Of a stretch of 18,558 nucleotides of DNA, positions 6,298 to 14,354 are shown piece after piece; within the stretch, counting starts at the first letter, position 1, and each line of letters opens with the position of its first letter. Made by a program: the position numbers and the translations under genes. The notes under the pieces are model-generated. The model was not told the origin of the DNA, made no database searches, and saw only the letters and a list, made by a program, of their open reading frames with translations. Source of the stretch: JAFMIX01 sp031371425 (GTDB lineage: Bacteria > Verrucomicrobiota > Verrucomicrobiia > Limisphaerales > JAFMIX01); NCBI GenBank assembly GCA_031371425.1, contig JANMJO010000036.1, positions 1 to 18,558 of the forward strand, given 5' to 3'.

Positions 6298-8109
6298 ATG
6301 AAACCGAAAATAAACCTCCTCGTGCTGATGAGTTGCGTCACCCTTGCCCAAATCGGGTTCACCCAGGACACCCCGCCCGCAGCGGCCCCCGCCAACCCCG
6401 CCCCCGCCGCCCAAATCGAACCCGTCGCCACCCCGCCTCCCGCCCCGACCAATCAGGCCGCCACCATCGCCACGACGAACCCGGCGGGGGCTCCCGCCGT
6501 GCCCATCTTCCCCGAGGTCACCGCCAGCGTTACCACCAATCCCGCCCCAGCGGCCACCGAATCCGCACCCACCAACACCGCCACCGTCGCCACCGCACCG
6601 GTCGCCACTGCCGCGCCCGCCGCAGCCACCGCCACCAACTCCAACATCATTCCACTCATCCAATTCGTGGACGTGCCACTCACCGCCGCCATCGAGAACC
6701 TCGCCCGCCAGGCCAACCTCAATTACATCCTCGATCCCAAGATTAACTTCGGCCAACCCGGGCCAGATGGCCGCGTCGCCGCCGCTCCCTCCATCTCCAT
6801 CCGCTGGGAAAACCTCACCGCCGAGCAGGCACTCAACACCATCCTCAAAACCTACGACTTGCAAATCATCGAGGACGCCAACAGCAAGATTGCCCGCATC
6901 GCCGCCAAAGACCCCGCTGCTTCCGAGCCGCTGACCACACGAGTCATTCAGTTGAAATACGCCAGCCCCAGCAACATCGTCGCCGCCGCCCAAAGCGCCC
7001 TCACCGACAAGCGCAGCCGCGTGCTCCCCGATGTGCGCACCAGCCAGCTCGTCGTCGTGGCCACCGAGAAGGAAGTCATCGCCGTCACCGACCTCATCGA
7101 ACGCCTCGACACACCCACCAAACAAGTGCTCATCGAATCAAAAATCCTCGAGACCACCGTCAATCCCAAATCAGTCAAAGGCATTGATTGGACCGGCACC
7201 GTCAAGCAGCAGAATGTCACCTTCGGCAACGGGCACACCACCGGCAACACCAGTTCCGCCCGGCCCGGCACCGCCATCACCACCACGGATACGCTCCCCG
7301 GCGGACGGGTCATCACCTCCACCACGAGCCCCGGCCAGGATCAACAGACCATACTCAACACCGTCCTCGGCAACGGCGGGCTTACCTTGGATACACTCAA
7401 GGGATTCAATCCGCAGACCGCCTTCCTGAACGCCGATGGCGTGAGCATCGCCCTTTCGTTCCTGAACAACTCTGCTGACACCAAGGTCATTTCTGAACCC
7501 CGCACCGTCACGCTCGACAACCAGAAATCCACCATCGAAGTCGGCCTCATGTATCCCATCGTGAACGTCAGCGCCGGCACCGCGAACACCTCCGGCGGCT
7601 CCTCAATCTCCTACAGCAATTTGACAGTGAGCCTCGACGTCACGCCCCGCATCACCGCCAACAACTTCGTCGAACTGAAAGTCCAACAGAGCGTCCTGCG
7701 CCTCGGCCCGCAATTTTCCAGCACTGTCGGCGACAAGCAAAACACCGTGGATTCTTTCTTCACCCGCAAGCTCGAGACCGATGTCCTCATCCCCAGCGGC
7801 AACACCCTCGTCATGGGCGGCCTCGTCTCCGACGAGAATACCACCGCCAACGCGAAAGTCCCCCTCCTCGGCGACCTTCCGTTCTTCGGCCTCGCATTTC
7901 GCAAGGACACCAAGGCACGCAATCGTCAAAACCTCATCATCTTTATTACCCCGACCATCGTTGAAGATTCCGACTTTAAACCGGCACAATCCACATTCCT
8001 GCAATCCACCGGAAACGAATCCGTACAAGAAGGACTTTCCGCGTGGGACAGCGGCAAACCCTACGACTGGTCCAAATTGTCCCGCAAAAAATCCGCCGCC
8101 AACCAGTAA
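6298..8109 (+). CDS. pilQ: PilQ/GspD-type outer-membrane secretin
   Basis: This 603-residue protein is the outer-membrane channel for the pilus. Residues 1-22 are a signal peptide (MKPKINLLVLMSCVTLAQIG). Residues ~24-113 are an extreme Ala/Pro/Thr linker. An STN/short secretin N-domain lies near 117-205 (IQFVDVPLTAAIENLARQAN; 'ISIRWENLTAEQALNTILK'). A Secretin_N (N1-like) domain spans about 213-283, with 'TSQLVVVATEKEVIAVTDLI' and 'IERLDTPTKQVLIESKILE'. The C-terminal secretin core runs from about 375 to 555, with 'VISEPRTVTLDNQKSTIEVG' and the signature VPLLGDLPFFGLAFRKD followed by 'NLIIFITPTIV'. I see no AMIN domain, unlike many proteobacterial PilQ proteins. The Ala/Pro linker in its place may be the peptidoglycan-spanning part. 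Gene order makes PilQ the best name; a type II GspD is the alternative. Confidence 0.9.
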   Translation: MKPKINLLVLMSCVTLAQIGFTQDTPPAAAPANPAPAAQIEPVATPPPAPTNQAATIATTNPAGAPAVPIFPEVTASVTTNPAPAATESAPTNTATVATAPVATAAPAAATATNSNIIPLIQFVDVPLTAAIENLARQANLNYILDPKINFGQPGPDGRVAAAPSISIRWENLTAEQALNTILKTYDLQIIEDANSKIARIAAKDPAASEPLTTRVIQLKYASPSNIVAAAQSALTDKRSRVLPDVRTSQLVVVATEKEVIAVTDLIERLDTPTKQVLIESKILETTVNPKSVKGIDWTGTVKQQNVTFGNGHTTGNTSSARPGTAITTTDTLPGGRVITSTTSPGQDQQTILNTVLGNGGLTLDTLKGFNPQTAFLNADGVSIALSFLNNSADTKVISEPRTVTLDNQKSTIEVGLMYPIVNVSAGTANTSGGSSISYSNLTVSLDVTPRITANNFVELKVQQSVLRLGPQFSSTVGDKQNTVDSFFTRKLETDVLIPSGNTLVMGGLVSDENTTANAKVPLLGDLPFFGLAFRKDTKARNRQNLIIFITPTIVEDSDFKPAQSTFLQSTGNESVQEGLSAWDSGKPYDWSKLSRKKSAANQ

Positions 8110-8112
8110 CTC

Positions 8113-8134
8113 TTGGCCGGCAGCAGCCGGCCAA
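8113..8134 (+). terminator. Perfect 9-bp hairpin after the secretin gene
   Basis: TTGGCCGGC (8113-8121) pairs perfectly with GCCGGCCAA (8126-8134) around an AGCA loop, 3 nt after the secretin stop. The following bases are ATCCCTAAATAAATT, without a T-run. It could partly end transcription, or protect the upstream message while letting the large downstream gene, 15 bp away, be expressed at a lower level. Confidence 0.5.
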
Positions 8135-8149
8135 ATCCCTAAATAAATT

Positions 8150-11100
8150 ATGAAAATCATCGCCAAGATTTTGCGGTGTTTGCGGCTCCGCCCCGCGCTC
8201 GTTGCAACGCTCACAGCCGTTTGCCTGTGCCTCACCACCGGCCTTCACGCGCAACCCGTCGTCGAGACCCTCACCGGTGGCTGGTGGCAAGGCAACACCA
8301 CCACCTTCTACGGCAGCACCAATGGCAGCACGTTCCGCGTCGCCCAGTTCAATTTTCCATCCGGCCTCGCGCTCGACCTCACCGGCTCCAACCTCTACGT
8401 GGCCGACTTCACCAACAACTCCGTCCGCCTCATCTCCAACCTCGGCAACACCAACACCAGCCTCACCACCACCTTCGCCGCAACCAACAAAGGCATCTGG
8501 CGTCCCGTCGCCGTCGCCGTGGACAGCACCAACAACGTTTACGTCCTCAACCGCAGCACCAATGGTAATAGCGGCACCGTCCTCAAGTTCGACTCCGCCG
8601 GCAACCTCATCCGCACCAACGCCGCCAACCTCACCAACGCCACCGCCATCGCGCTCGACAGCCTCAACAACATCTACGTCACCCTCAAGAGCAACACCGT
8701 GATGCGGATCACACCCACCGCCACCAACTTCTTCACCATCAGCAATTCCGTCACCTACCTCCGCGGCATCTGCGTCCTCGATGACGGACGCCTCGCCCTC
8801 ACTGACTCCGGCAGCAACGGCGTCTGGGTGCTCGATCCCGCCACCGGCATCTCCGCGAAACTCGCCGGATTCCACGGCAACAATGACATCCTCGGTGCCG
8901 CGACCACCAACGCCTTCAAGCGCCCCGAAATGATCGCCAAGGCCGGCAACGGGATGCTCGTCGTCGCCGACCGCGGCAGCCACAAGGTCAAACTGATTGA
9001 TTCCATCTCCGGCAACGTGACTCGGCTTTACGGCGTCAGCTCCAACCTCTGGGTTGCCGGAAGCCAGAGCTCCGGAATTTTCCCCGGCTGGTGGGATGGC
9101 ACCGTCAACACCAACGAATTTTTGCAAGGCAGCGTCGAAGCCCGCGAACCCCTCGGCGTCCTCGTCGCGCCCGACGGCAGCGTTTACACCACCGAAGTTT
9201 ATTATCACATCATCCGCCACACCACCGACACCGGCCTCGTCGGCCCGCAACCCAGCACCCCGATGGGCATCGCGCTCGATGACGCCGGCGGCAATCTGTA
9301 TATCGCTGACGCCACGAATAACGTCGTCAAAGTCCTTAACTTCGCCAACAATCAGACCGCCACCTACCTCACCTCCGCCGATGGCATCAGCCGCCCTGTG
9401 GATGTCGCGTTCGACGCCGCCACCAACCTCTTCGTCCTCAGTCAGGACACCGGCAGCAGCGGCTACATCAGCCAGTTCGACCAGTGGCGCAACCTCGTTG
9501 CCACCAACGCCACCGGCCTCACCCAGCCCACCGCCTTCGCGATGGACTCCTCCGGAAACTTCCTCATCACCGAACTGACCGGCGCGATCCGCGTGTTCAC
9601 CCCCGCCGGAGTTTCCAGCACATTGGTCACCATCACCAACGCTGGGGTCCAGCTCCAGGGCATCGCCATCTTCGACGACGGCAATCTCGCCGTCAGCGAC
9701 TCCGGCAACCACGTCATTTGGCAAATCAATCCGCTCACCAAGGTCATCAGCCGTCTCACCGGCCAGCTCGGAGTTTCGGGCGCCAACTTTGGATCAAACA
9801 ACGTCGCCAAACTTAATCAGCCCTACCGCCTGACCCGCGTCGCCGGAAACAACCTCCTGGCCGCCGACTACGGCAACAACCGACTCGTCGTCATCCAACG
9901 CTCCGGCACCATACCGAACGCATTGGTTTCCTCAAATTCCACCGTCTGGTTTGGCCGCACCGGCGACCCGGTCTCCACGACCAACAGCCATTGGGTGTCC
10001 ATGATTTCGCCCATCGGCGTGGCCGTGAGCGCCGCCGGCACCGCTTATTCCTCCGAAGCTTTCTACCACAACATCCGTGGGATTACCGCCGCTGGCGTCA
10101 CCAAGGCGCCGCCGGCCCCGCTCAACATCCTCGCCTTCTTCAACGGCCCGCTCGGCATCGCGCTCGACAGCGCCGGCACTCATTTGTATATCGCCGACAC
10201 CACCAATAACGCCTTGCAAGTGCTCGACCTCGGCAGCAACCAGACCTCCACTTACCTCGGAGTCGCCGAAGGAATGAACCGCCCCGTCGCCGTCGTTCTC
10301 GATTCTACCGACAACATCTACGTCCTCAACCAAGGCACGGGCGGCAACGGCTCCATCCTCAAGTTCGATGAATACGGAAATCTCCTCGCCACCATCGCCA
10401 CCGGTCTCTCCATGCCCACCGCAGTGACCGTGGATTTCTCCGGCAACCTCTACGTGGCCGAGCAGGGCGGCGCAGTGCAGCAGTTCACCGGCGCCAGTTC
10501 CAACACCATCGTCACCATCGCCAGCCCGGGTGTTCAACTTCAAGGCATCGCGTTGTTCGACGACGGCGTCCTCGCTGTCAGCGACGCCGGCAATCACGTC
10601 ATCCGCCAGATCAATCTCTCCACGCTCGCGGTCAGCGTGTTGACCGGACAATCCGGCACGCCTGGCACCACGCTCGGCTCGGCGGCTTTCGCGAAACTCA
10701 ATCGCCCGCTCCATCTCTCCCGCTCGGCGGGCAACCGGCTCGTCGCCGCCGATTACGGCAACAACCGGCTCGTCGTCGTCGAACGCAGCGGAGCAGTGAC
10801 CAATGTGTTGGCCTCCACCAATTCCACCGTGTGGTTCGGCCACTCCGACGACCCGTTCGCCACCGGCAACGCGCGCTGGGTCTCGATGGTTGCGCCCGCC
10901 GGTGTCGCCGTCGGTTCAGGCGTGGTCTATTCCTCGGAGATTTACTACAACAACATCCGGCGAGTCACCGCCCCCGGCCTCACGCCGCCCCCGCCGCCCG
11001 CCGCCGTTCCAGCTCCCACCATCGGCTGGGTGGATTACACCATCCCGCCCGCCACCGTCGTGTCCATTCTCCGCAGCGACGCTTCCGGGTCTTACGTCTT

Positions 11101-13855
11101 CAACAACGACGTCACCATCGCCATCCTCGGCACCCCGGCAACCTTGACGCACTACACGTTTGGCGACACGGCTTCGTTGGGAACTATTCCCAACCCGGAC
11201 GCCAGCGTCGGCAGTGCCCCGCCGGCTTATCATGATGGGATGTATCCCATCGAAGTGCCTCCCTCGATCATCATCCCGCCCCAGCCTGACGTGACGATCA
11301 AGGCGGTTGGGTATAACCCCGGCAGCCCGAGCAGCGCCGTGGTGCAGGCGCGATTCCAATTCATCACCGCCAGTCCGTTCATCTCCGGCAACAACGCCGC
11401 GCAATTCACCGTGACCAGCCAGACGACCGGGGCGCAGATGTATTACACGACCAACGGAGTGGACCCCACTAACGTCCTCAGCGGCTCCAATTTCGGACCG
11501 GTCTCCAGCGGTGTGACCCTCTCGCTGAACATCACCACGAACACCCTGTTCAAAATCCGCGCCTTCCGCTCCAATTACCAGCCGAGCAGCGTTGCCAGCG
11601 CCCTCTTCTCGCCCACCAATTTCGTCGCCAACCGCGTCACCTTCGGCTTTGAAAACGGCGAGGCTTCCAGCGATTTCGTTGCGTCACCCGGCCAGAATTT
11701 TTACGCGCCAGTCACGCTTTCAATTCTCCCAGGAGTAAAGATGTATAGCCTGCAGTTCAACCTGACCGCCACCAACCTGACCGGCCCCGTCATCAACCCC
11801 GGTGCCCTCTACTTCAGGTCCATGCTAGACAAACCAATCCCCAACATCTCACCCGTGGTTTACGAAGTGATTCCGCCCGCGATGTTCACTTTGAACCCGC
11901 CGCCCACGAACAGCATCGTCCTAGACGGCTCCGCGAACTTCATGAATTTGATATTCACCAACAGTTCCCTCAATCTCCTCGGTGTCGGCTGGCTCGAGCG
12001 CGCTGGCAAAACCAATCTCTACAACACCCTTCAACAAGATCTCGTCACCTTCTCGATCGCGCATGACACACTGTTTTTGAGCGCGGCGGGCAAGGTTGTT
12101 GCCGGCGGATTCAGCTTCACCGTTCCCGGCACCGCCACCAATGGGCAGACGTATCAGATTCAAGTGGCGCGAGCTTCGGCCACCTCCGACGGCATCGGCG
12201 CGCCCGGCTCGGATGTTTACATTGCCACGCCCACCAACGGCGCCCTTGCCGGCGGCACCATCAACTCCCTCAAGACCGTCACCGTCGGCCAGCGCCGCTA
12301 CACCGTCGGCAACGTCTATCCCTTCCGCTGGTTCAACGCCGGCGATTTCGGCAACTCCAGCCTCGCCAACGCCGACGTCGTGCAGGTGTTCCAGTCTGCC
12401 ATCTACAACCTGAACAATCCGCCGGCGGGCAGCGACTTTTTGGATGCCATGGATTCCTGCTGCGGCACCGTGGATACCTCCACCAACGGGATGTATACCT
12501 ACCCGGCGTCGCTGACGAACACTCTCGTCACCAGCACCACCAACATCTTCGTCAACACTGTCATCACCACCAACGTGACTTGGAACACCAACACCAGCGC
12601 GCTGACGAACTTTGCCTTCGACGTGTCCTTCACTAACTTCACGACCAACGTCGTCTCCGGCACGAACTTTGTTCTCCAGGTCATCACCACCTACCAGACC
12701 AACGTGCTGGGAGGCACCATCATCATCACCCAGAACATTTTTAACACCACCAACACCAGCTCCTTCACCAACATCTCCGTCAACACCACCGCGCAACTCC
12801 CCTTGTATGATGGCAACGACACGCTGATCAACTCCGTCGCCTTCGGTGATGGCAACCTGGATGTCGCGGATGTTTACGTAACCTTCCGCCGCTCGCTCGA
12901 CCCCTCGCGCACCTGGTTTCAACGGTTCTGGACCAACGGCGTGCGCGGCGCCGTCACCACGCCCAACGTCTTCAACCACTTCGCAGCGGCCAACGTGAAA
13001 ACACCCGCGCCGAATAAATCCAGCGGCGGCACCAGCTCCGCCGTCACCGTGAAACCCGCCGTCATCTTCACTGCCAGCGACGCCGTCACCGGCCCCGGCC
13101 AGACGGTGGCAATCCCCATCACCGCAAACATCCTCGGCAATTACCCGCTGCGCGTCCTCATGCTCAACCTCACGGTCGAAGCCTTGGATGGCTCGCCCAC
13201 CATCACCACGCCCGTTCAATTCATCCCCAACCCCGCGCTCGGTACGCCCTACGCCACCACCCAGGAAGGCGCGAATAATTACGGCGCCGTCTGGTTGAAC
13301 AACACCATCGTCGGCCTCACTGGCAACGCCACCGTCGGCACCCTTCAGATCACCCTGCCTGCGGGCGCCACCGCCGCTTCCGCCTACGCCATACACTTTG
13401 CTCACGCCTCCGCCTCGCCCAACGGCGTTGCCGTGTTCCCCAAGACTACCTACACCGGCCTCGTCACACTCGGCGACCGCTCCACGTCTTCATGGAACGA
13501 CGGCATCCCTGACTCATGGCGTCTGCGGAATTTCGGAACGATTTATAACATCCTCTCCGCCGCGCACGCCGACGCCGATGGCGACAGCGCGGATAATTGG
13601 AAGGAATACAAGGCCGGCACAAACCCGAATGATGCGAAGTCCGTGCTGCGGATGCAGCCCGTCTCCAGCCCGTTCAACGTCCGCTGGCCCTCGATCTTCG
13701 GCAAGACCTACATCATCGAACGCAGCACCGCCCTCTACAGCGGCAACTGGTCCACCATCTCCACCAACTCCGGCACTGGCGATGACATCCAGATTCTGGA
13801 CGACAACAGCAGCGTCGGCAGCACGCGCTTCTACCGCGTTCGCGTGGCGGAATGA
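8150..13855 (+). CDS. Giant exported NHL-propeller protein with chitobiase-, cohesin- and dockerin-like parts
   Basis: This 1901-residue protein has a signal peptide at 1 to ~35 (ALVATLTAVCLCLTTGLHAQ). Three tandem ~300-residue units start near 73, 374 and 670. Each holds several NHL-type repeats of the form 'GIALD..G.LYIADT.NN.V.V', enough for one beta-propeller per unit. A Pro linker (~946-957) leads to two chitobiase/hexosaminidase C-terminal-like domains (~960-1070 and ~1077-1156; 'GAQMYYTTNGVDPT', 'DVTIKAVGY'). A cohesin-like domain (~1160-1370) and a dockerin-like loop (~1394-1422, AGDFGNSSLANADVVQVF) follow. Next come a Thr/Asn-rich stretch (~1450-1551), a second dockerin-like loop (~1552-1583, GDGNLDVADVYVTFRRSL), and a second cohesin-like domain (~1636-1773). 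A calcium-loop segment lies at ~1782-1831 (DADGDSADNWKEYKAGTNP), and the C-terminal 'GKTYIIERS...FYRVRV' tail resembles ends common in Verrucomicrobia secreted proteins. It is probably cell-surface or extracellular, binding sugars or proteins. I see no catalytic motif. Confidence 0.82.
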   Translation: MKIIAKILRCLRLRPALVATLTAVCLCLTTGLHAQPVVETLTGGWWQGNTTTFYGSTNGSTFRVAQFNFPSGLALDLTGSNLYVADFTNNSVRLISNLGNTNTSLTTTFAATNKGIWRPVAVAVDSTNNVYVLNRSTNGNSGTVLKFDSAGNLIRTNAANLTNATAIALDSLNNIYVTLKSNTVMRITPTATNFFTISNSVTYLRGICVLDDGRLALTDSGSNGVWVLDPATGISAKLAGFHGNNDILGAATTNAFKRPEMIAKAGNGMLVVADRGSHKVKLIDSISGNVTRLYGVSSNLWVAGSQSSGIFPGWWDGTVNTNEFLQGSVEAREPLGVLVAPDGSVYTTEVYYHIIRHTTDTGLVGPQPSTPMGIALDDAGGNLYIADATNNVVKVLNFANNQTATYLTSADGISRPVDVAFDAATNLFVLSQDTGSSGYISQFDQWRNLVATNATGLTQPTAFAMDSSGNFLITELTGAIRVFTPAGVSSTLVTITNAGVQLQGIAIFDDGNLAVSDSGNHVIWQINPLTKVISRLTGQLGVSGANFGSNNVAKLNQPYRLTRVAGNNLLAADYGNNRLVVIQRSGTIPNALVSSNSTVWFGRTGDPVSTTNSHWVSMISPIGVAVSAAGTAYSSEAFYHNIRGITAAGVTKAPPAPLNILAFFNGPLGIALDSAGTHLYIADTTNNALQVLDLGSNQTSTYLGVAEGMNRPVAVVLDSTDNIYVLNQGTGGNGSILKFDEYGNLLATIATGLSMPTAVTVDFSGNLYVAEQGGAVQQFTGASSNTIVTIASPGVQLQGIALFDDGVLAVSDAGNHVIRQINLSTLAVSVLTGQSGTPGTTLGSAAFAKLNRPLHLSRSAGNRLVAADYGNNRLVVVERSGAVTNVLASTNSTVWFGHSDDPFATGNARWVSMVAPAGVAVGSGVVYSSEIYYNNIRRVTAPGLTPPPPPAAVPAPTIGWVDYTIPPATVVSILRSDASGSYVFNNDVTIAILGTPATLTHYTFGDTASLGTIPNPDASVGSAPPAYHDGMYPIEVPPSIIIPPQPDVTIKAVGYNPGSPSSAVVQARFQFITASPFISGNNAAQFTVTSQTTGAQMYYTTNGVDPTNVLSGSNFGPVSSGVTLSLNITTNTLFKIRAFRSNYQPSSVASALFSPTNFVANRVTFGFENGEASSDFVASPGQNFYAPVTLSILPGVKMYSLQFNLTATNLTGPVINPGALYFRSMLDKPIPNISPVVYEVIPPAMFTLNPPPTNSIVLDGSANFMNLIFTNSSLNLLGVGWLERAGKTNLYNTLQQDLVTFSIAHDTLFLSAAGKVVAGGFSFTVPGTATNGQTYQIQVARASATSDGIGAPGSDVYIATPTNGALAGGTINSLKTVTVGQRRYTVGNVYPFRWFNAGDFGNSSLANADVVQVFQSAIYNLNNPPAGSDFLDAMDSCCGTVDTSTNGMYTYPASLTNTLVTSTTNIFVNTVITTNVTWNTNTSALTNFAFDVSFTNFTTNVVSGTNFVLQVITTYQTNVLGGTIIITQNIFNTTNTSSFTNISVNTTAQLPLYDGNDTLINSVAFGDGNLDVADVYVTFRRSLDPSRTWFQRFWTNGVRGAVTTPNVFNHFAAANVKTPAPNKSSGGTSSAVTVKPAVIFTASDAVTGPGQTVAIPITANILGNYPLRVLMLNLTVEALDGSPTITTPVQFIPNPALGTPYATTQEGANNYGAVWLNNTIVGLTGNATVGTLQITLPAGATAASAYAIHFAHASASPNGVAVFPKTTYTGLVTLGDRSTSSWNDGIPDSWRLRNFGTIYNILSAAHADADGDSADNWKEYKAGTNPNDAKSVLRMQPVSSPFNVRWPSIFGKTYIIERSTALYSGNWSTISTNSGTGDDIQILDDNSSVGSTRFYRVRVAE
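8366..10986 (+). repeat. Three tandem ~890-900-bp units coding for NHL propellers
   Basis: Units begin at 8366, 9269 and 10157 (lengths 903, 888 and ~830 bp), each opening with the codons for '(I/L)ALD..G..LY(V/I)AD.TNN'. Units 2 and 3 are clearly closer to each other than to unit 1. They share 'VQLQGIA.FDDG.LAVSD.GNHVI', 'AADYGNNRLVV' and 'STVWFG'. The DNA copies have diverged throughout, so this is an old in-gene triplication rather than an assembly artefact. Confidence 0.85.
12499..12795 (+). other. Thr/Asn-rich low-complexity insert between dockerin-like loops
   Basis: About 100 residues (~1450-1548 of the giant protein) are dominated by Thr, Asn, Ser and Val, with recurring short blocks such as TNT, TTN and NTT. 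At DNA level it is rich in AAC/ACC codons. It interrupts what reads as a paired dockerin-like motif: loop 1 ends near 12413 and loop 2 starts near 12802. Possible roles are an extended or glycosylated spacer. Confidence 0.55.
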
Positions 13856-13935
13856 TGTCGTCATGGATCGAAAACAGACGCGACCATGACGGTAACGCCG
13901 CTCTCGTGAATGAATCCTATCGTGTGACACCATGA
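13852..13935 (+). CDS. 27-codon ORF bridging the giant gene and the mutarotase
   Basis: The frame begins with ATG at 13852, overlapping the giant gene's TGA as ATGA. It ends with TGA at 13933-13935, overlapping the mutarotase ATG at 13932 as ATGA. The peptide starts MMSSWIENRRDHDG and matches nothing I know. Whether or not the peptide matters, it could carry ribosomes from one gene to the next by termination-reinitiation. A chance open frame of this length is quite possible. Confidence 0.25.
   Translation: MMSSWIENRRDHDGNAALVNESYRVTP
13859..13891 (+). promoter_or_regulatory. Inverted repeat between the giant gene and the sugar cassette
   Basis: CGTCATGG (13859-13866) pairs with CCATGACG (13884-13891). 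TCG (13868-13870) and CGA (13881-13883) extend the stem after one bulged A, leaving a 10-nt A-rich loop. It starts 3 nt after the giant gene stop. It could be a transcript-end hairpin without T-tract, or an operator for the sugar genes 41 bp downstream. Confidence 0.35.
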
Positions 13936-14330
13936 CAACGCCTGTTTACGGTCACACCAACCCAACGGAGCAGCAGAAAGTCGCCAACCCGGTCAAGTGC
14001 CACGCGGAGGCCATTGAACTGCGACCGGAAATGGAGCAGGAATATCGAAGTCTCCACGCAAATGTCTGGCCGGAGGTTGTCGCCGCAATCAAAAAGGCGA
14101 ACATCCGCAATTTCAAAATCTTCCTGACCGAAATTGAGGGCAAAAAATACCTCGTCAAATTTTTTGAATACACGGGCGACGACGCGCAGAAAGATTTTGC
14201 CTCCATCGCCGAAGACCCGACCACACGCGCTCAATGGTGGCCGCTGACGGACGCGTGCCAAAAGCAACTGGCCGGCACGCCGGAGGGTGAGCAATGGAAA
14301 CCTCTCGAGATGATCATGCACCTTCCGTAG
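13932..14330 (+). CDS. L-rhamnose mutarotase-family protein
   Basis: This 132-residue protein is of the RhaM/DUF718 type, a dimeric ferredoxin-like fold that interconverts alpha and beta anomers of an aldose. Visible family features are 'EYRSLHANVWPEVVAAIKKA' (residues 37-56, with the conserved Tyr38 and His42), 'IRNFKIFL' and 'KKYLVKFFEYTGDD'. The Trp pair sits in 'RAQWWPLTDACQKQL' (Trp102-Trp103), and the protein ends 'PLEMIMHLP'. It carries about 20 extra N-terminal residues compared with E. coli RhaM (about 104 residues). No later start would keep the first strand, so the extension seems real. Its neighbours are a 3-epimerase and a D-lyxose isomerase rather than rhamnose genes. The substrate may therefore be another sugar such as lyxose. 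Confidence 0.85.
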   Translation: MTTPVYGHTNPTEQQKVANPVKCHAEAIELRPEMEQEYRSLHANVWPEVVAAIKKANIRNFKIFLTEIEGKKYLVKFFEYTGDDAQKDFASIAEDPTTRAQWWPLTDACQKQLAGTPEGEQWKPLEMIMHLP

Positions 14331-14354
14331 GCGGACATTTAACAAACTGAAATT

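Noticed and set aside
8113..8134. Perfect GC palindrome as an attachment or protein-binding site
   Set aside because: Its 4-nt loop and place right after a stop codon fit an RNA hairpin better, and there is no integrase or direct repeat nearby.
7976..9724. Long open frame on the - strand, 582 codons
   Set aside because: It lies opposite the secretin end and the giant gene. Its product is Gly/Val/Glu/Asp-rich with no domain pattern, as expected from the complement of C-ending codons.
8366..10986. Regular repeats that might suggest a CRISPR array
   Set aside because: The period is ~900 bp of diverged coding sequence with no identical short repeats or spacers.
11921..13405. Long open frame on the - strand, 494 codons
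   Set aside because: Same type of shadow opposite the giant gene; the forward frame has clear domains and homologous units.
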